A stretch of 64,000 bases of DNA from Streptomyces paradoxus. GTDB taxonomy: Bacteria > Actinomycetota > Actinomycetes > Streptomycetales > Streptomycetaceae. Numbering within the stretch: the first letter of the stretch is position 1; the number at the start of each line of letters is the position of its first letter. The position numbers and the translations under genes are program-made. The stretch covers positions 62,001-126,000 of the forward strand of contig NZ_JACHGV010000012.1 in NCBI RefSeq assembly GCF_014202475.1. Direction: 5' to 3'. This document shows, piece after piece, positions 45,410-53,493 of this stretch. A model generated the notes under the pieces. The model was not told where the DNA came from. It searched no databases and saw nothing but the letters and a program-made list of their open reading frames with translations.

Positions 45410-45428
45410 AGAGGTGAGCCTAACCTGA
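45410..45428 (-). promoter_or_regulatory. Iron box (DmdR1/IdeR operator) overlapping the -10
   Basis: On the minus strand TCAGGTTAGGCTCACCTCT matches the actinobacterial iron box TTAGGTTAGGCTCACCTAA at 16 of 19 positions. TAGGCT within it (plus 45417-45422) serves as -10, seven bases from GTG 45409. Confidence 0.85.
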
Positions 45429-45462
45429 CTTCGGTCCCGGCGGCTTTCGGGCCCCGCCTGCG

Positions 45463-46731
45463 CTACTCCGGCAGTGGCTGCGGCGGTTTCGGACCTGCGT
45501 AGAGACCACTCGGGCGCATCCGCAGCGGGCGCTCGCCGTACTCCTCCAGGGCGTGGGCGATCCAGCCCGCCGTCCGGGCCACGGAGAAGATCGTCTCGCC
45601 CGCGTTCGGGGCCATGCCGCAGGAGGCGGTGAGCACGGCCAGGGCCAGGTCCACGTTGGCGTGCAGGGGGGCGTGACGGGCGGTCGTCTCGACGATGTCG
45701 CGGGCCGCCAGGAGAGCGGGCTCCGCGCGCGGGATCTGCTCCAGGAGGGCGAACAGGGCACGCGCGCGTGGGTCCTCGCCAGGGTAGAGCCGGTGTCCGA
45801 GGCCCGGGATGCGGCGGCCGGCGCGCAGTTCGTCCGCGATCACGGGTGCCGCGTCGCCCTGGTCGAGCACGTCCTGCAGCAGCCGGTGGGCGAGCCCGCT
45901 GGCCGCGCCGTGCAGCGGGCCCTCGATCACGCCCAGCCCGGCGGAGACCGCCGCGTAGGCGTGGGCACGGGCGGACGCGGCGACGCGCACCGCGAGGGTG
46001 GATGCGGCCAGGTCGTGGTCGACGAGGAGGGCGAGGGCGGCGTCCAGCGCGCGCAGGGAGGCCTCGTCGGGGTCCTTGTGCACCGACAGCCGGGACCACA
46101 GGCGGTGGGCCAGGGGGCCCTCGTCGAGGCGTCGCCGGCCCGCCGGGGGCAGAGCGGCCACGAGCGTGGGGATGAGGGTGCGCGCGGTGCCGAGCACGGC
46201 GCCCTCGGAGAGGTCGAACCGCAGCGGATCGGCGGTCGCGGCGGCGATCGTCGCGACCCTCAACAGGTCGGCGGGGGCGGCGTGTTCGGGCAGTGCCTCG
46301 ACGGCCCGGCGGGCGACGGCGACGGACGCCGGAGGTGCGGTGAACGTGGTGCCCCGGAGCATCCGGCCCGTCCACAGCCACTCGGCGACCTCCTCGTAGG
46401 TGTGCCGGGCGGCCAGGTCGACCGCGTCGACACCGCGGAAGAAGTAGCGGTCGCTCTCGATGAGCGTGATGCGGGTGCGGACGGACAGCTCGCCGCCGGA
46501 GCCGGAACCGCCGGGGCTCTCGCGCCTGTTGCGCCGCGCGAGGGCCTCGACCTCCCCGGCGTCGAAGGTGCTGCCCCGGCCGCCGCTCACCCGGCGGCTG
46601 CTGAGCTGGCCGCGGCTCACGTACGCGTACACGGTCTCCGGCTTCACGCCGAGCAGCTCGGCGGCCTCCTTGGTGCTGAGCCGCCGTTCGGTGTCCTGGG
46701 AGGCGGCTTCTCGATCGCGCATGGGGGTCAC
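45463..46731 (-). CDS. Citrate synthase-like protein fused to N-terminal MerR/excisionase-type HTH
   Basis: A 422-residue two-part protein. Residues about 15-70 form a DNA-binding helix-turn-helix of the MerR/excisionase type (RLSTKEAAELLGVKPETVYAYVSRGQLSSRRVSGGRGSTFDAGEVEAL). Residues about 80-420 are a citrate synthase domain that keeps the three catalytic positions: His274 (GPLHGAAS), His313 (GLGHRLY) and Asp361 (ANVDLAL); Arg is retained in EDPR. It could be an active enzyme, a metabolite-sensing regulator, or both. It is divergent from an ordinary citrate synthase gene, with an AT-rich operator-like gap between them. The start is GTG 46731 or ATG 46722. It is a known gene type in Streptomyces but I know of no functional study. 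Confidence 0.85.
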   Translation of the reverse strand: MTPMRDREAASQDTERRLSTKEAAELLGVKPETVYAYVSRGQLSSRRVSGGRGSTFDAGEVEALARRNRRESPGGSGSGGELSVRTRITLIESDRYFFRGVDAVDLAARHTYEEVAEWLWTGRMLRGTTFTAPPASVAVARRAVEALPEHAAPADLLRVATIAAATADPLRFDLSEGAVLGTARTLIPTLVAALPPAGRRRLDEGPLAHRLWSRLSVHKDPDEASLRALDAALALLVDHDLAASTLAVRVAASARAHAYAAVSAGLGVIEGPLHGAASGLAHRLLQDVLDQGDAAPVIADELRAGRRIPGLGHRLYPGEDPRARALFALLEQIPRAEPALLAARDIVETTARHAPLHANVDLALAVLTASCGMAPNAGETIFSVARTAGWIAHALEEYGERPLRMRPSGLYAGPKPPQPLPE

Positions 46732-46747
46732 CGTATCCGTCTAGCGG

Positions 46748-46776
46748 ATCATTGACTGTTATGTTGATTCAATCAA
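46748..46776 (-). promoter_or_regulatory. Promoter of the HTH-citrate synthase gene
   Basis: On the minus strand TTGATT (46776-46771), a 17-base spacer and AATGAT (46753-46748) form a sigma-70-type promoter. Both hexamers overlap TTGAY half-sites, suggesting autoregulation. Confidence 0.5.
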
Positions 46777-46816
46777 TATTGACACGACTTCAGTCAATCA
46801 TGGACAGTCGAATCAA
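46751..46816. promoter_or_regulatory. AT-rich operator region with repeated TTGAY half-sites
   Basis: Within 66 bases there are six TTGAY/RTCAA half-sites: ATTGACTG (46751), TTGATTCAATCAA (46764-46776, a perfect palindrome), ATTGACA (46778), CAGTCAAT (46790-46797) and AATCAAG (46811). The outer ATTGACTG and CAGTCAAT form a second inverted pair. A perfect -35 TTGACA for the plus-strand gene is at 46779-46784. Confidence 0.65.
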
Positions 46817-46832
46817 GTCCAGGGAGGAAGTC

Positions 46833-47993
46833 ATGTCCGTCAACAGGTCAGCAGCCACTCTTGTCGAAGCGCCTCGGGGGCTTGCCGGTGTCGTCGTCAC
46901 CGACACCCGGATCGGCGATGTCCGCGGGATGGAGGGCTTCTACCACTACCGCCAGTACTCCGCCGTCGACCTGGCGCGGACCCGCGGCTTCGAGGACGTC
47001 TGGCACCTGCTCGTCCACGGCGAACTGCCGGACGCCGAGCGGAGGGCGGCCTTCGCGGCCGAGACCGCCGCGCTGCGGCGCCTGCCCGACGAGGTGCGAG
47101 CGGCGCTGCCGGCCATCGCCGCGGCCGGCGGGCGCTCCGGGCCGCTGGCCGGGATGCGGACCGCGCTGTCGCTGCTGGGTGCGGCGAAAGGGTTCCGCCC
47201 CGTCTACGACATCGACGCCGACCGGCGCCGGCAGGACACGATCGAGGCGGCCGCGGCCGTACCGACGCTGCTCACCGCGCTGCACCGGCTGGGGGAGGGG
47301 ATGGAACCGGTGGAGCCGCGCGAGGACCTGTCCTACGCGGCGAATTACCTGTACATGCTGACCGGTTCGGTGCCGACCGAGCGGCATGCGCGGGCGATCG
47401 AGCAGTACCTGATCTCAACCATTGATCACGGATTCAATGCATCAACCTTCACGGCCCGGGTCATCGCGTCGACGGGCGCGGACGTGGCGGCATGTCTCGC
47501 CGGGGCGGTGGCGGCGCTGTCGGGTCCGCTGCACGGGGGCGCGCCCAGCCGGGCCCTGGACACCCTGGACGCGATCGGCACCCCGGACCGTATCGATCCC
47601 TGGGTGCGCCGGCGAGTGCTCGCCGGTGAGCGCATCATGGGGTTCGGGCACGCGATCTACCGCACGGAGGACCCGCGGTCCCGGATGCTGCGCGAGGTCG
47701 CCCAGGGGTTCGGCGGGCCGCGGGTGGACTTCGCCGTCGAGGTCGAGCATCACGTCGAGGCGATTCTGGCGGAGCTGAAGCCCGGCCGTGAGCTGCACAC
47801 CAACGTGGAGTACTACGCGGGCGTGGTCATGGAACTCTGCGGCCTGCCTCGCGAGATGTTCACCCCCACCTTCGCCGCCGGCCGGGCGGTGGGCTGGAGC
47901 GCGAACATCCTGGAGCAGGCGGAGGACACGAAGATCATCAGGCCGGTGGCGCGGTATGTGGGGCCGGAGGCGCCGGCGCCTGTCCCCGTCTGA
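46833..47993 (+). CDS. Citrate synthase (type I-like; possibly methylcitrate synthase)
   Basis: A 386-residue citrate synthase condensing acetyl-CoA (or propionyl-CoA) with oxaloacetate. Catalytic His234 (SGPLHGGAP) and His273 (GFGHAIYRTEDPR) are present, and NVEYYAG has Glu326 where the catalytic Asp is usual. The C-terminus KIIRPVARYVGP is typical. ATG 46833 follows AGGGAGGA. It is divergent from the HTH-citrate synthase fusion. Codons 194-205 lie in an AT-rich patch of rare codons that repeats the operator core of the promoter. Substrate choice between acetyl- and propionyl-CoA cannot be read from sequence alone; no methylcitrate-cycle genes are adjacent. Confidence 0.88.
   Translation: MSVNRSAATLVEAPRGLAGVVVTDTRIGDVRGMEGFYHYRQYSAVDLARTRGFEDVWHLLVHGELPDAERRAAFAAETAALRRLPDEVRAALPAIAAAGGRSGPLAGMRTALSLLGAAKGFRPVYDIDADRRRQDTIEAAAAVPTLLTALHRLGEGMEPVEPREDLSYAANYLYMLTGSVPTERHARAIEQYLISTIDHGFNASTFTARVIASTGADVAACLAGAVAALSGPLHGGAPSRALDTLDAIGTPDRIDPWVRRRVLAGERIMGFGHAIYRTEDPRSRMLREVAQGFGGPRVDFAVEVEHHVEAILAELKPGRELHTNVEYYAGVVMELCGLPREMFTPTFAAGRAVGWSANILEQAEDTKIIRPVARYVGPEAPAPVPV
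47414..47446. promoter_or_regulatory. Putative intragenic operator inside the citrate synthase gene
   Basis: An AT-rich patch in the coding sequence holds GATTCAAT (47431-47438), identical to the core at 46766-46773, flanked by ATTGAT (47421) and ATCAA (47441). Seven of about a dozen codons here end in A or T, against the strong bias of the gene. Confidence 0.5.
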
Positions 47994-48007
47994 AGGCCCG
48001 CACCCGG

Positions 48008-48706
48008 CTACGAGGGGCTTGGCATGCCGCGCCCCTGAGTGTCGCGGATGGCCTGCTCGAAGATGCGGAAAAGGCGTCCCTCATGGCTGTCCGGTGAGAG
48101 GCCTTCCTTGGCGCCGCGGGAGGCCTCCCAGTAGCGCTGGAAGGAAGGACTTCTGAGAAGCGTGCGGGCGTACTCGAGCAACTCCCCTTCCGTCACGTCT
48201 CCCCATTCGTAGAAGAGGAGGTAATGGCCAAATGTGAGATTGGCAAACAGGTTCTGGCGCACTACTTCAGCCGTCTCGTCCGGGTAGTCATTCCACACGC
48301 TTGCCAAGGAGGGGTCCTCCATGGCCATCTGAGTCAGCTGAACGTGCAGAGCTCGGAGATCGGCTCGTGCACTGCGTCGCAGTTCCTCGCGGGAGGAGAT
48401 GAGTTCCTGTCGCTGCAATGTCAATTCCTGACGCTGCAAGCGCAGTTCCCGCTGTTGGAACAGCAAGGTGATCACGAGAAGGAGAAGAGCAAGTCCCGAA
48501 AAGACGGCACTGATGCCCCCGAAGTAGTCACCGACAGCGCTGCGCTCAACCGCCTGGCGCCGCCCGCCGTTCACGTCCTCGACACCACTCAGTAGCCAGC
48601 CACTGATCACTATGGAACCGGCGCCGACGAGCGCTGCGCCCAGGAGACCTGCTGCACCCCACAGACCCATCCGCAACAGTGACCGGCTGAAGCGTCGGTG
48701 ATCCAT
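48008..48706 (-). CDS. Membrane-anchored hypothetical protein (DUF6082-like)
   Basis: A 232-residue protein with two N-terminal membrane segments (LWGAAGLLGAALVGAGSIVISGWLL and YFGGISAVFSGLALLLLVITLLF), then a short heptad-like Gln/Arg/Leu stretch (QQRELRLQRQELTLQRQELISSREEL) and a soluble helical domain (LHVQLTQMAMEDPSLASVWNDYPDETAEVVRQNLFANLTFGHYLLFYEWG, FQRYWEASR). This arrangement matches actinobacterial DUF6082 proteins of unknown function. ATG 48706 follows GGGGGGCGG. Base composition is less GC-rich than neighbours, suggesting an accessory gene. Confidence 0.65.
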   Translation of the reverse strand: MDHRRFSRSLLRMGLWGAAGLLGAALVGAGSIVISGWLLSGVEDVNGGRRQAVERSAVGDYFGGISAVFSGLALLLLVITLLFQQRELRLQRQELTLQRQELISSREELRRSARADLRALHVQLTQMAMEDPSLASVWNDYPDETAEVVRQNLFANLTFGHYLLFYEWGDVTEGELLEYARTLLRSPSFQRYWEASRGAKEGLSPDSHEGRLFRIFEQAIRDTQGRGMPSPS

Positions 48707-48854
48707 CCGCCCCCCAACATCTGCGTGATGCTTCCCCGTCGGAGGGATGGGAAACCGGTTCTTCTTCGGGTGACCGCCTGCGAACACGACCGGTGCACGC
48801 AGGCGGTCCGTTCCTCTGCGATGGCGAGCAGGCCGACTGTCCCTGCGAGCGAGA

Positions 48855-49094
48855 TCAGGCGTCCGGGATGTCCGCCTTGGCGCGGACGAGTGTCTCCCGG
48901 GTAATGGACACGATCCGCTCGTGGTCGGCCCGCGAGGCATCGTTCGGAAGTTTGCTGTCGAGCGTGTCGGTGACGTCTGTCCCGATGACGGCGAAGTTTC
49001 CGTCTGCCAGTTCAAAGATGTCAGGGCAATTAGCGCCGGAGATGCTTCCTCGTTCACGGGGTGAAGCGCCGATCCGACGGATAATGTGCGTCAC
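48855..49094 (-). CDS. Small hypothetical protein
   Basis: A 79-residue protein of unknown function. It has ISGANCPDIFELADGNFAVIGTDVTDTL in the first half and HERIVSITRETLVRAKADIPDA at the end. I recognise this as a small protein recurring in Streptomyces accessory loci but cannot assign a family with certainty. GTG 49094 is chosen as the first in-frame start giving the conserved length; AAAGGACAATCA upstream gives a weak ribosome site. It lies in the low-conservation islet and may belong with the gene remnant upstream. Confidence 0.5.
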   Translation of the reverse strand: MTHIIRRIGASPRERGSISGANCPDIFELADGNFAVIGTDVTDTLDSKLPNDASRADHERIVSITRETLVRAKADIPDA

Positions 49095-49603
49095 TGATTG
49101 TCCTTTAGAGCATGGGTGCATGGCGGAGTGCACAATTGTCGAAAGCTACGAGCGTTGCACGGTAGGGGGCTCGTCCTCGACGGAGCGAACGACGCTTGTG
49201 GCGTCGCCCGGGTGTCTGGCAGTAAAGCGCATTCAGTCACGGCCGGCGATGCGTCGGCACATTTTCCTCGGCCGATCATGCCGTGAAGGGTGATAACGAG
49301 GGGGACATGGGGTCGGCAACGTTTCATGCCCCAGCTCTCCTGTAGACCCACAACCCACCACTCGTCGATGTCCGCCTCCTCCAGTTGCACGAGGATCGGC
49401 CCGGCCTCGTCGGAGGCTCAGCAACTCCCGGTCCAGGAGGCGCCGTTGCAGGAGGTTGGTCTGCCCGGCCTCCTTCAGGTGCTGCTGACCATCGTTCACT
49501 TCGGTGTGGATCTCCCGGCTCGTATCCTGGGGCGGCATCCCCATTTCCCACGTGTGCCGGGAACGCGAGCCGGTGCACGCGTCGGCGCGAGAGAGGTCGC
49601 ACG
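49095..49603. other. Intergenic region containing the remnant
   Basis: About 510 bp between the small minus-strand gene and the CobW-type gene. Besides the probable remnant no feature is clear; 49100-49300 has no supported gene. Confidence 0.4.
49300..49545 (-). pseudogene. Probable gene remnant with a frameshift
   Basis: On the minus strand two overlapping frames each show good codon bias for part of the way: EIHTEVNDGQQHLKEAGQ and QTNLLQRRLLDRELL (about 49525-49425), then DEAGPILVQLEEADIDEWWV and VGLQESWGMKR (about 49415-49325) in a different frame. Together they look like one small protein broken by a frameshift near 49420. The family is unknown. Limits are approximate. Confidence 0.3.
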
Positions 49604-50668
49604 GTGAGTCAGCCGAGCCCGAAGACGCAGCAGATCCCGGTCGTCGTCCTGGCCGGATTCCTCGGCTCGGGGAAGACCACCCTGCTCAACCACCTCCTGC
49701 ACCGCAGCGGCGGCAGCCGTATCGGCGCCATCGTCAACGACTTCGGGGCGATCGAGATCGACGCGATGGCCGTGGCGGGAGCCCTCGGCGACTCGACGGT
49801 CTCCCTCGGCAACGGCTGTCTGTGCTGTGCCGTCGACGCAAGCGAACTGGACCAGTACCTGGAGCGGCTCGCGGAGCCCTCCCTCGGCATCGACGTCATC
49901 GTCATCGAGGCCAGCGGTCTCGCCGAGCCGCAGGAACTCGTGCGGATGCTGCTGGCCAGCGAGCATCCCGGAGTCGTGTACGGAGGGCTCGTCGAGGTCG
50001 TCGACGCCGTCGAGTTCGACGACACCCGTGCCAGGCATCCCGAGATCGACCGGCATCTCGCACTGGCCGACCTCGTCGTCGTCAACAAGCTCGACCGGGC
50101 GGCGGACGGAGAACGCGTCCTCGGGCTGGTCCGGTCACTCGTCGACCGCGCAGCCGTCGTGCCGGCCACCTACGGCCGGATCGACCCCGAGTTCCTCTTC
50201 GACTGCCGTCCGGGCGAGGAGCGCATCGGGCAGCTCTCCTTCGACGACCTGCACGAGCACGGCGGGGACGACGACGGCCACGCCGGCCACCTGCACGCCG
50301 CCTACGACAGCCTGTCGTTCGCCTCCCGGGAGCCCCTCGACCCGCGCCGGCTGATGACGTTCCTCGACAGCAGGCCCGAGGGGCTGTACCGGATCAAGGG
50401 CTACGTCGACTTCGGGCCGTACGACGTCCGCAACCGCTACGCCGTCCACGCCGTCGGGCGGTTCCTGCGCTTCTACCCGGAGCCCTGGCCGGGCGGCGGC
50501 GAACGCCTCACCCAGCTGGTCCTCATCGGCTCCGGGATCGACGCCCCCGCCCTCGGCAAGGAGCTGGAGGCGTGCGGGAGCGAGGCCCCACACGCCGACG
50601 AGCACGGCATGTGGGGCGTCCTGCGGTACGTGCGCGATCCCGAGGCGGATCTCGCGGACCCGGCCTAG
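49604..50668 (+). CDS. CobW/COG0523-family G3E GTPase (metallochaperone type)
   Basis: A 354-residue P-loop GTPase: Walker A GFLGSGKTTLLNH near residue 18, the family metal motif GCLCC at about 78-82, EASGLAEP, the NKLD guanine motif, and a histidine-rich loop (HEHGGDDDGHAGHLH) around 215-230. The C-terminal CobW domain begins near KGYVDF. The family delivers zinc, cobalt or other metals to client enzymes. GTG 49604 follows GAGAGG. The gene ends overlapping the convergent parC end by four bases. No zinc-uptake regulator box was recognised upstream, so metal identity is open. Confidence 0.87.
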   Translation: MSQPSPKTQQIPVVVLAGFLGSGKTTLLNHLLHRSGGSRIGAIVNDFGAIEIDAMAVAGALGDSTVSLGNGCLCCAVDASELDQYLERLAEPSLGIDVIVIEASGLAEPQELVRMLLASEHPGVVYGGLVEVVDAVEFDDTRARHPEIDRHLALADLVVVNKLDRAADGERVLGLVRSLVDRAAVVPATYGRIDPEFLFDCRPGEERIGQLSFDDLHEHGGDDDGHAGHLHAAYDSLSFASREPLDPRRLMTFLDSRPEGLYRIKGYVDFGPYDVRNRYAVHAVGRFLRFYPEPWPGGGERLTQLVLIGSGIDAPALGKELEACGSEAPHADEHGMWGVLRYVRDPEADLADPA

Positions 50669-53118
50669 ACCGGCCCGGCCACCACGGCCACCGTCTTCGC
50701 CAGGGACACTCCCGAGCCGTCGCGGCGCGGGTCGATGTCCGGGAGGTCGGCCGGGGTGCCGTTCTTCTGCGCCGCGAGGGCGGGGACGGGACCCGCCCAG
50801 GCCAGGGACAGGCAGTCCTCGCCCTTCAGGAACCGCTGGCAGCGGACGCCGCCGGTGGCGCGGCCCTTGCGCGGGTACTGGTCGAACGGGGTCAGCTTGG
50901 CCGTCGTCTGGACGGAGTCGTCCAGCGTGCCCCGCGAGCCCGCGACGGTGAAGACCACGGCGTCCACCGCCGGGTCCACCGCGGTGAAGGAGATGACCTT
51001 CGCGCCCTCGGCGAGCTTGATGCCGGCCACACCGCCGGCCGGGCGGCCCTGCGCTCGGACCTGGGACGCCTGGAAGCGCAGCAGCTGCGCGTCGTCGGTG
51101 ACGAAGACCAGGTCCTCCTCGCCGGTGCGCAGCTCGACCGCGCCGACGATCCGGTCGCCCTCCTTGAGGGTGATCACCTCGAGCTCGTCCTTGTTGGCCG
51201 GGTAGTCCGGCACCACGCGCTTGACGACACCCTGTGCCGTGCCGAGCGCCAGTCCCGGCGACGACTCGTCGAGCGTGGTCAGGCAGACCACCGTCTCGTC
51301 GTCCTCCAGGGAGACGAACTCCGCCAGCGGCGCGCCCCCCGCGAGGTTCGGTGCCGTCAGCGACTCCGGAAGCTGGGGCAGGTCGATCACGTTCAGCCGC
51401 AGCAGCCTGCCCGCCGAGGTGACCACGCCCACCTCGCCGCGGGCGGTGGCCGGCACCGCCGAGACGATCACGTCGTGCTTCACGCGCTGGGCACCGGCGT
51501 CCTCCGCGAACGGCTCGCCGTTCGCGGTACGGGCCAGCAGACCCGTCGAGGACAGCAGCACCCGGCAGGGGTCGTCGGCCACCTGCAGCGGCACCGCGGA
51601 GACCGGGGCACCGCCCGACTCCAGCAGGACCGTACGCCGGTCGGTGCCGAACTTCTTGGCGACCGTGGCCAGTTCGGAGGAGACCAGCTTGCGCAGCTCC
51701 GCGTCCGAGTCGAGGATCCGGGTCAGCTCCTCGATCTCCGCGTTGAGCCGGTCCTTCTCCGACTCCAGCTCGATCCGGTCGTACTTGGTCAGACGGCGCA
51801 GCGGCGTGTCGAGGATGTACTGCGTCTGCACCTCGCTCAGCGAGAACTGCTCCATCAGGCGCTGCTTGGCCTGCGCGGAGTTCTCGCTGGAGCGGATCAG
51901 GCGGATGACCTCGTCGATGTCCAGCAGAGCCGTCAGCAGGCCCTCGACCAGGTGCAGCCGGTCGCGCTTCTTGCCGCGGCGGAACTCCGAGCGCCGCCGG
52001 ACGACGTTGAAGCGGTGGTCGAGGTAGACCTCCAGGAGCTCCTTGAGACCCAGGGTGAGCGGCTGGCCGTCGACCAGGGCCACGTTGTTGATGCCGAAGG
52101 ACTCCTCCATAGGCGTCAGCTTGTAGAGCTGCTCCAGGACGGCCTCCGGCACGAAGCCGTTCTTGATCTCGATGACCAGGCGCAGGCCGTGCTCGCGGTC
52201 GGTCAGGTCCTTGACGTCGGCGATGCCCTGGAGCTTCTTCGAACCGACCAGGTCCTTGATCTTGGCGATGACCTTCTCGGGGCCGACGGTGAAGGGCAGC
52301 TCCGTGACCACGAGTCCCTTGCGGCGGGCCGTCACGGGTTCCACCGAGACCGTCGCCCGGATCTTGAACGTGCCGCGGCCGGACTCGTAGGCGTCCCGGA
52401 TGCCGGACAGGCCGACGATGCGGCCGCCGGTGGGCAGGTCGGGGCCCGGGACGTGCTTCATGAGGGCGTCGAGATCGGCGTTCGGGTACCTGATCAGGTG
52501 GCGGGCGGCGGCGATGACCTCGCGCAGGTTGTGCGGCGCCATGTTCGTCGCCATGCCGACCGCGATCCCCGAGGCGCCGTTGACCAGGAGGTTCGGGAAG
52601 GCGGCGGGCAAGGCCACCGGTTCCTGCTCCTGACCGTCGTAGTTGGGGTTGAAGTCGACGGTGTCCTCGTCGATCGACTCCGTCATCAGGCTCGTCGCCT
52701 CGGCCATCCGGCACTCGGTGTACCGCATGGCCGCCGGCGGGTCGTCGTTGCCCAGCGAGCCGAAGTTGCCGTGGCCGTCGACCAGGGGGACCCGCATCGA
52801 GAACGGCTGGGCCATGCGCACGAGGGCGTCGTAGATCGACGCGTCGCCGTGCGGGTGCAGCTTGCCCATCACCTCGCCGACGACACGGGCGCACTTGACG
52901 TACCCGCGCTCGGGGCGCAGGCCCATCTCGCTCATCTGGTACACGATGCGGCGGTGCACGGGCTTGAGACCGTCGCGCGCGTCAGGCAGAGCCCGGGAGT
53001 AGATGACCGAGTACGCGTACTCGAGGAAGGAGCCCTGCATCTCGTCGACGACGTCGATGTCGAGGATCCGCTCCTCGTACGAGTCGTCGGGCGGCGTCTT
53101 CGTGCTGCGGCGGGCCAT
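50665..53118 (-). CDS. parC: Type IIA topoisomerase subunit A (topoisomerase IV ParC / second GyrA)
   Basis: An 817-residue DNA-cleaving subunit. The winged-helix/tower region starts near residue 30 ([27 protein letters not shown]), [19 protein letters not shown] is the CAP motif, and Tyr133 in AAMRYTECR forms the phosphotyrosyl bond. The C-terminal half is a degenerate beta-pinwheel without an obvious GyrA box, consistent with a decatenase. ATG 53118 has AGGAGGAG upstream. It partners with parE at 35.8-37.9 kb. Confidence 0.93.
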   Translation of the reverse strand: MARRSTKTPPDDSYEERILDIDVVDEMQGSFLEYAYSVIYSRALPDARDGLKPVHRRIVYQMSEMGLRPERGYVKCARVVGEVMGKLHPHGDASIYDALVRMAQPFSMRVPLVDGHGNFGSLGNDDPPAAMRYTECRMAEATSLMTESIDEDTVDFNPNYDGQEQEPVALPAAFPNLLVNGASGIAVGMATNMAPHNLREVIAAARHLIRYPNADLDALMKHVPGPDLPTGGRIVGLSGIRDAYESGRGTFKIRATVSVEPVTARRKGLVVTELPFTVGPEKVIAKIKDLVGSKKLQGIADVKDLTDREHGLRLVIEIKNGFVPEAVLEQLYKLTPMEESFGINNVALVDGQPLTLGLKELLEVYLDHRFNVVRRRSEFRRGKKRDRLHLVEGLLTALLDIDEVIRLIRSSENSAQAKQRLMEQFSLSEVQTQYILDTPLRRLTKYDRIELESEKDRLNAEIEELTRILDSDAELRKLVSSELATVAKKFGTDRRTVLLESGGAPVSAVPLQVADDPCRVLLSSTGLLARTANGEPFAEDAGAQRVKHDVIVSAVPATARGEVGVVTSAGRLLRLNVIDLPQLPESLTAPNLAGGAPLAEFVSLEDDETVVCLTTLDESSPGLALGTAQGVVKRVVPDYPANKDELEVITLKEGDRIVGAVELRTGEEDLVFVTDDAQLLRFQASQVRAQGRPAGGVAGIKLAEGAKVISFTAVDPAVDAVVFTVAGSRGTLDDSVQTTAKLTPFDQYPRKGRATGGVRCQRFLKGEDCLSLAWAGPVPALAAQKNGTPADLPDIDPRRDGSGVSLAKTVAVVAGPV

Positions 53119-53493
53119 CGCTGCCGGCTCCTCCTGTTACTGGTCGCTCGCCTACGGGGCTTTCCTGCCGGTGAGGAGACGTCGACCGTGCCCAGCCCTT
53201 CGGGCCCTGCGCGCGCTCGCCCACTCGTCACCGGCCGCCCCTGCGGCTCGCTCATGCTGCTGCGATCCGGATCTGACGCCGACCATTGTGGACCGCCGCA
53301 CTGACAAGCGGGACCAGGGCCCGGTCTCCGACGCCCGCCGGACCCTCCCGGGCCCGGCGACGGCGGTCGCCCGTGCTCGCTCTCGGCGTACGCCGCCCGG
53401 GAACTTCACCGGGGCTTCGCACGCTTGCATACAGTGGCAGGACCGGCAGGAATCCGCGGTTGTGAAGACCGCTCCGCGATCGAAGGGACGTAC
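53119..53493. other. Divergent promoter region of parC and the M16 operon
   Basis: About 375 bp without a supported gene. CATACA near 53428-53433 could be a -10 for the peptidase operon, giving a leader of roughly 50 bases before ATG 53494. Confidence 0.35.

Noticed and set aside
44465-46381. A 638-codon minus frame joining the sucrase/ferredoxin-like gene to upstream sequence
   Set aside because: The upstream half is out of frame with the citrate synthase fusion gene and Arg/Pro-rich; the iron box and -10 mark the start at 45409.
48224-48595. A 123-codon plus-strand frame
   Set aside because: It is opposite the DUF6082-like gene, which has membrane segments and a ribosome site; the plus frame has neither.
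49504-53304. A 1266-codon plus-strand frame across the CobW-type gene and opposite parC
   Set aside because: An Arg-rich shadow; the CobW and ParC frames are unambiguous.
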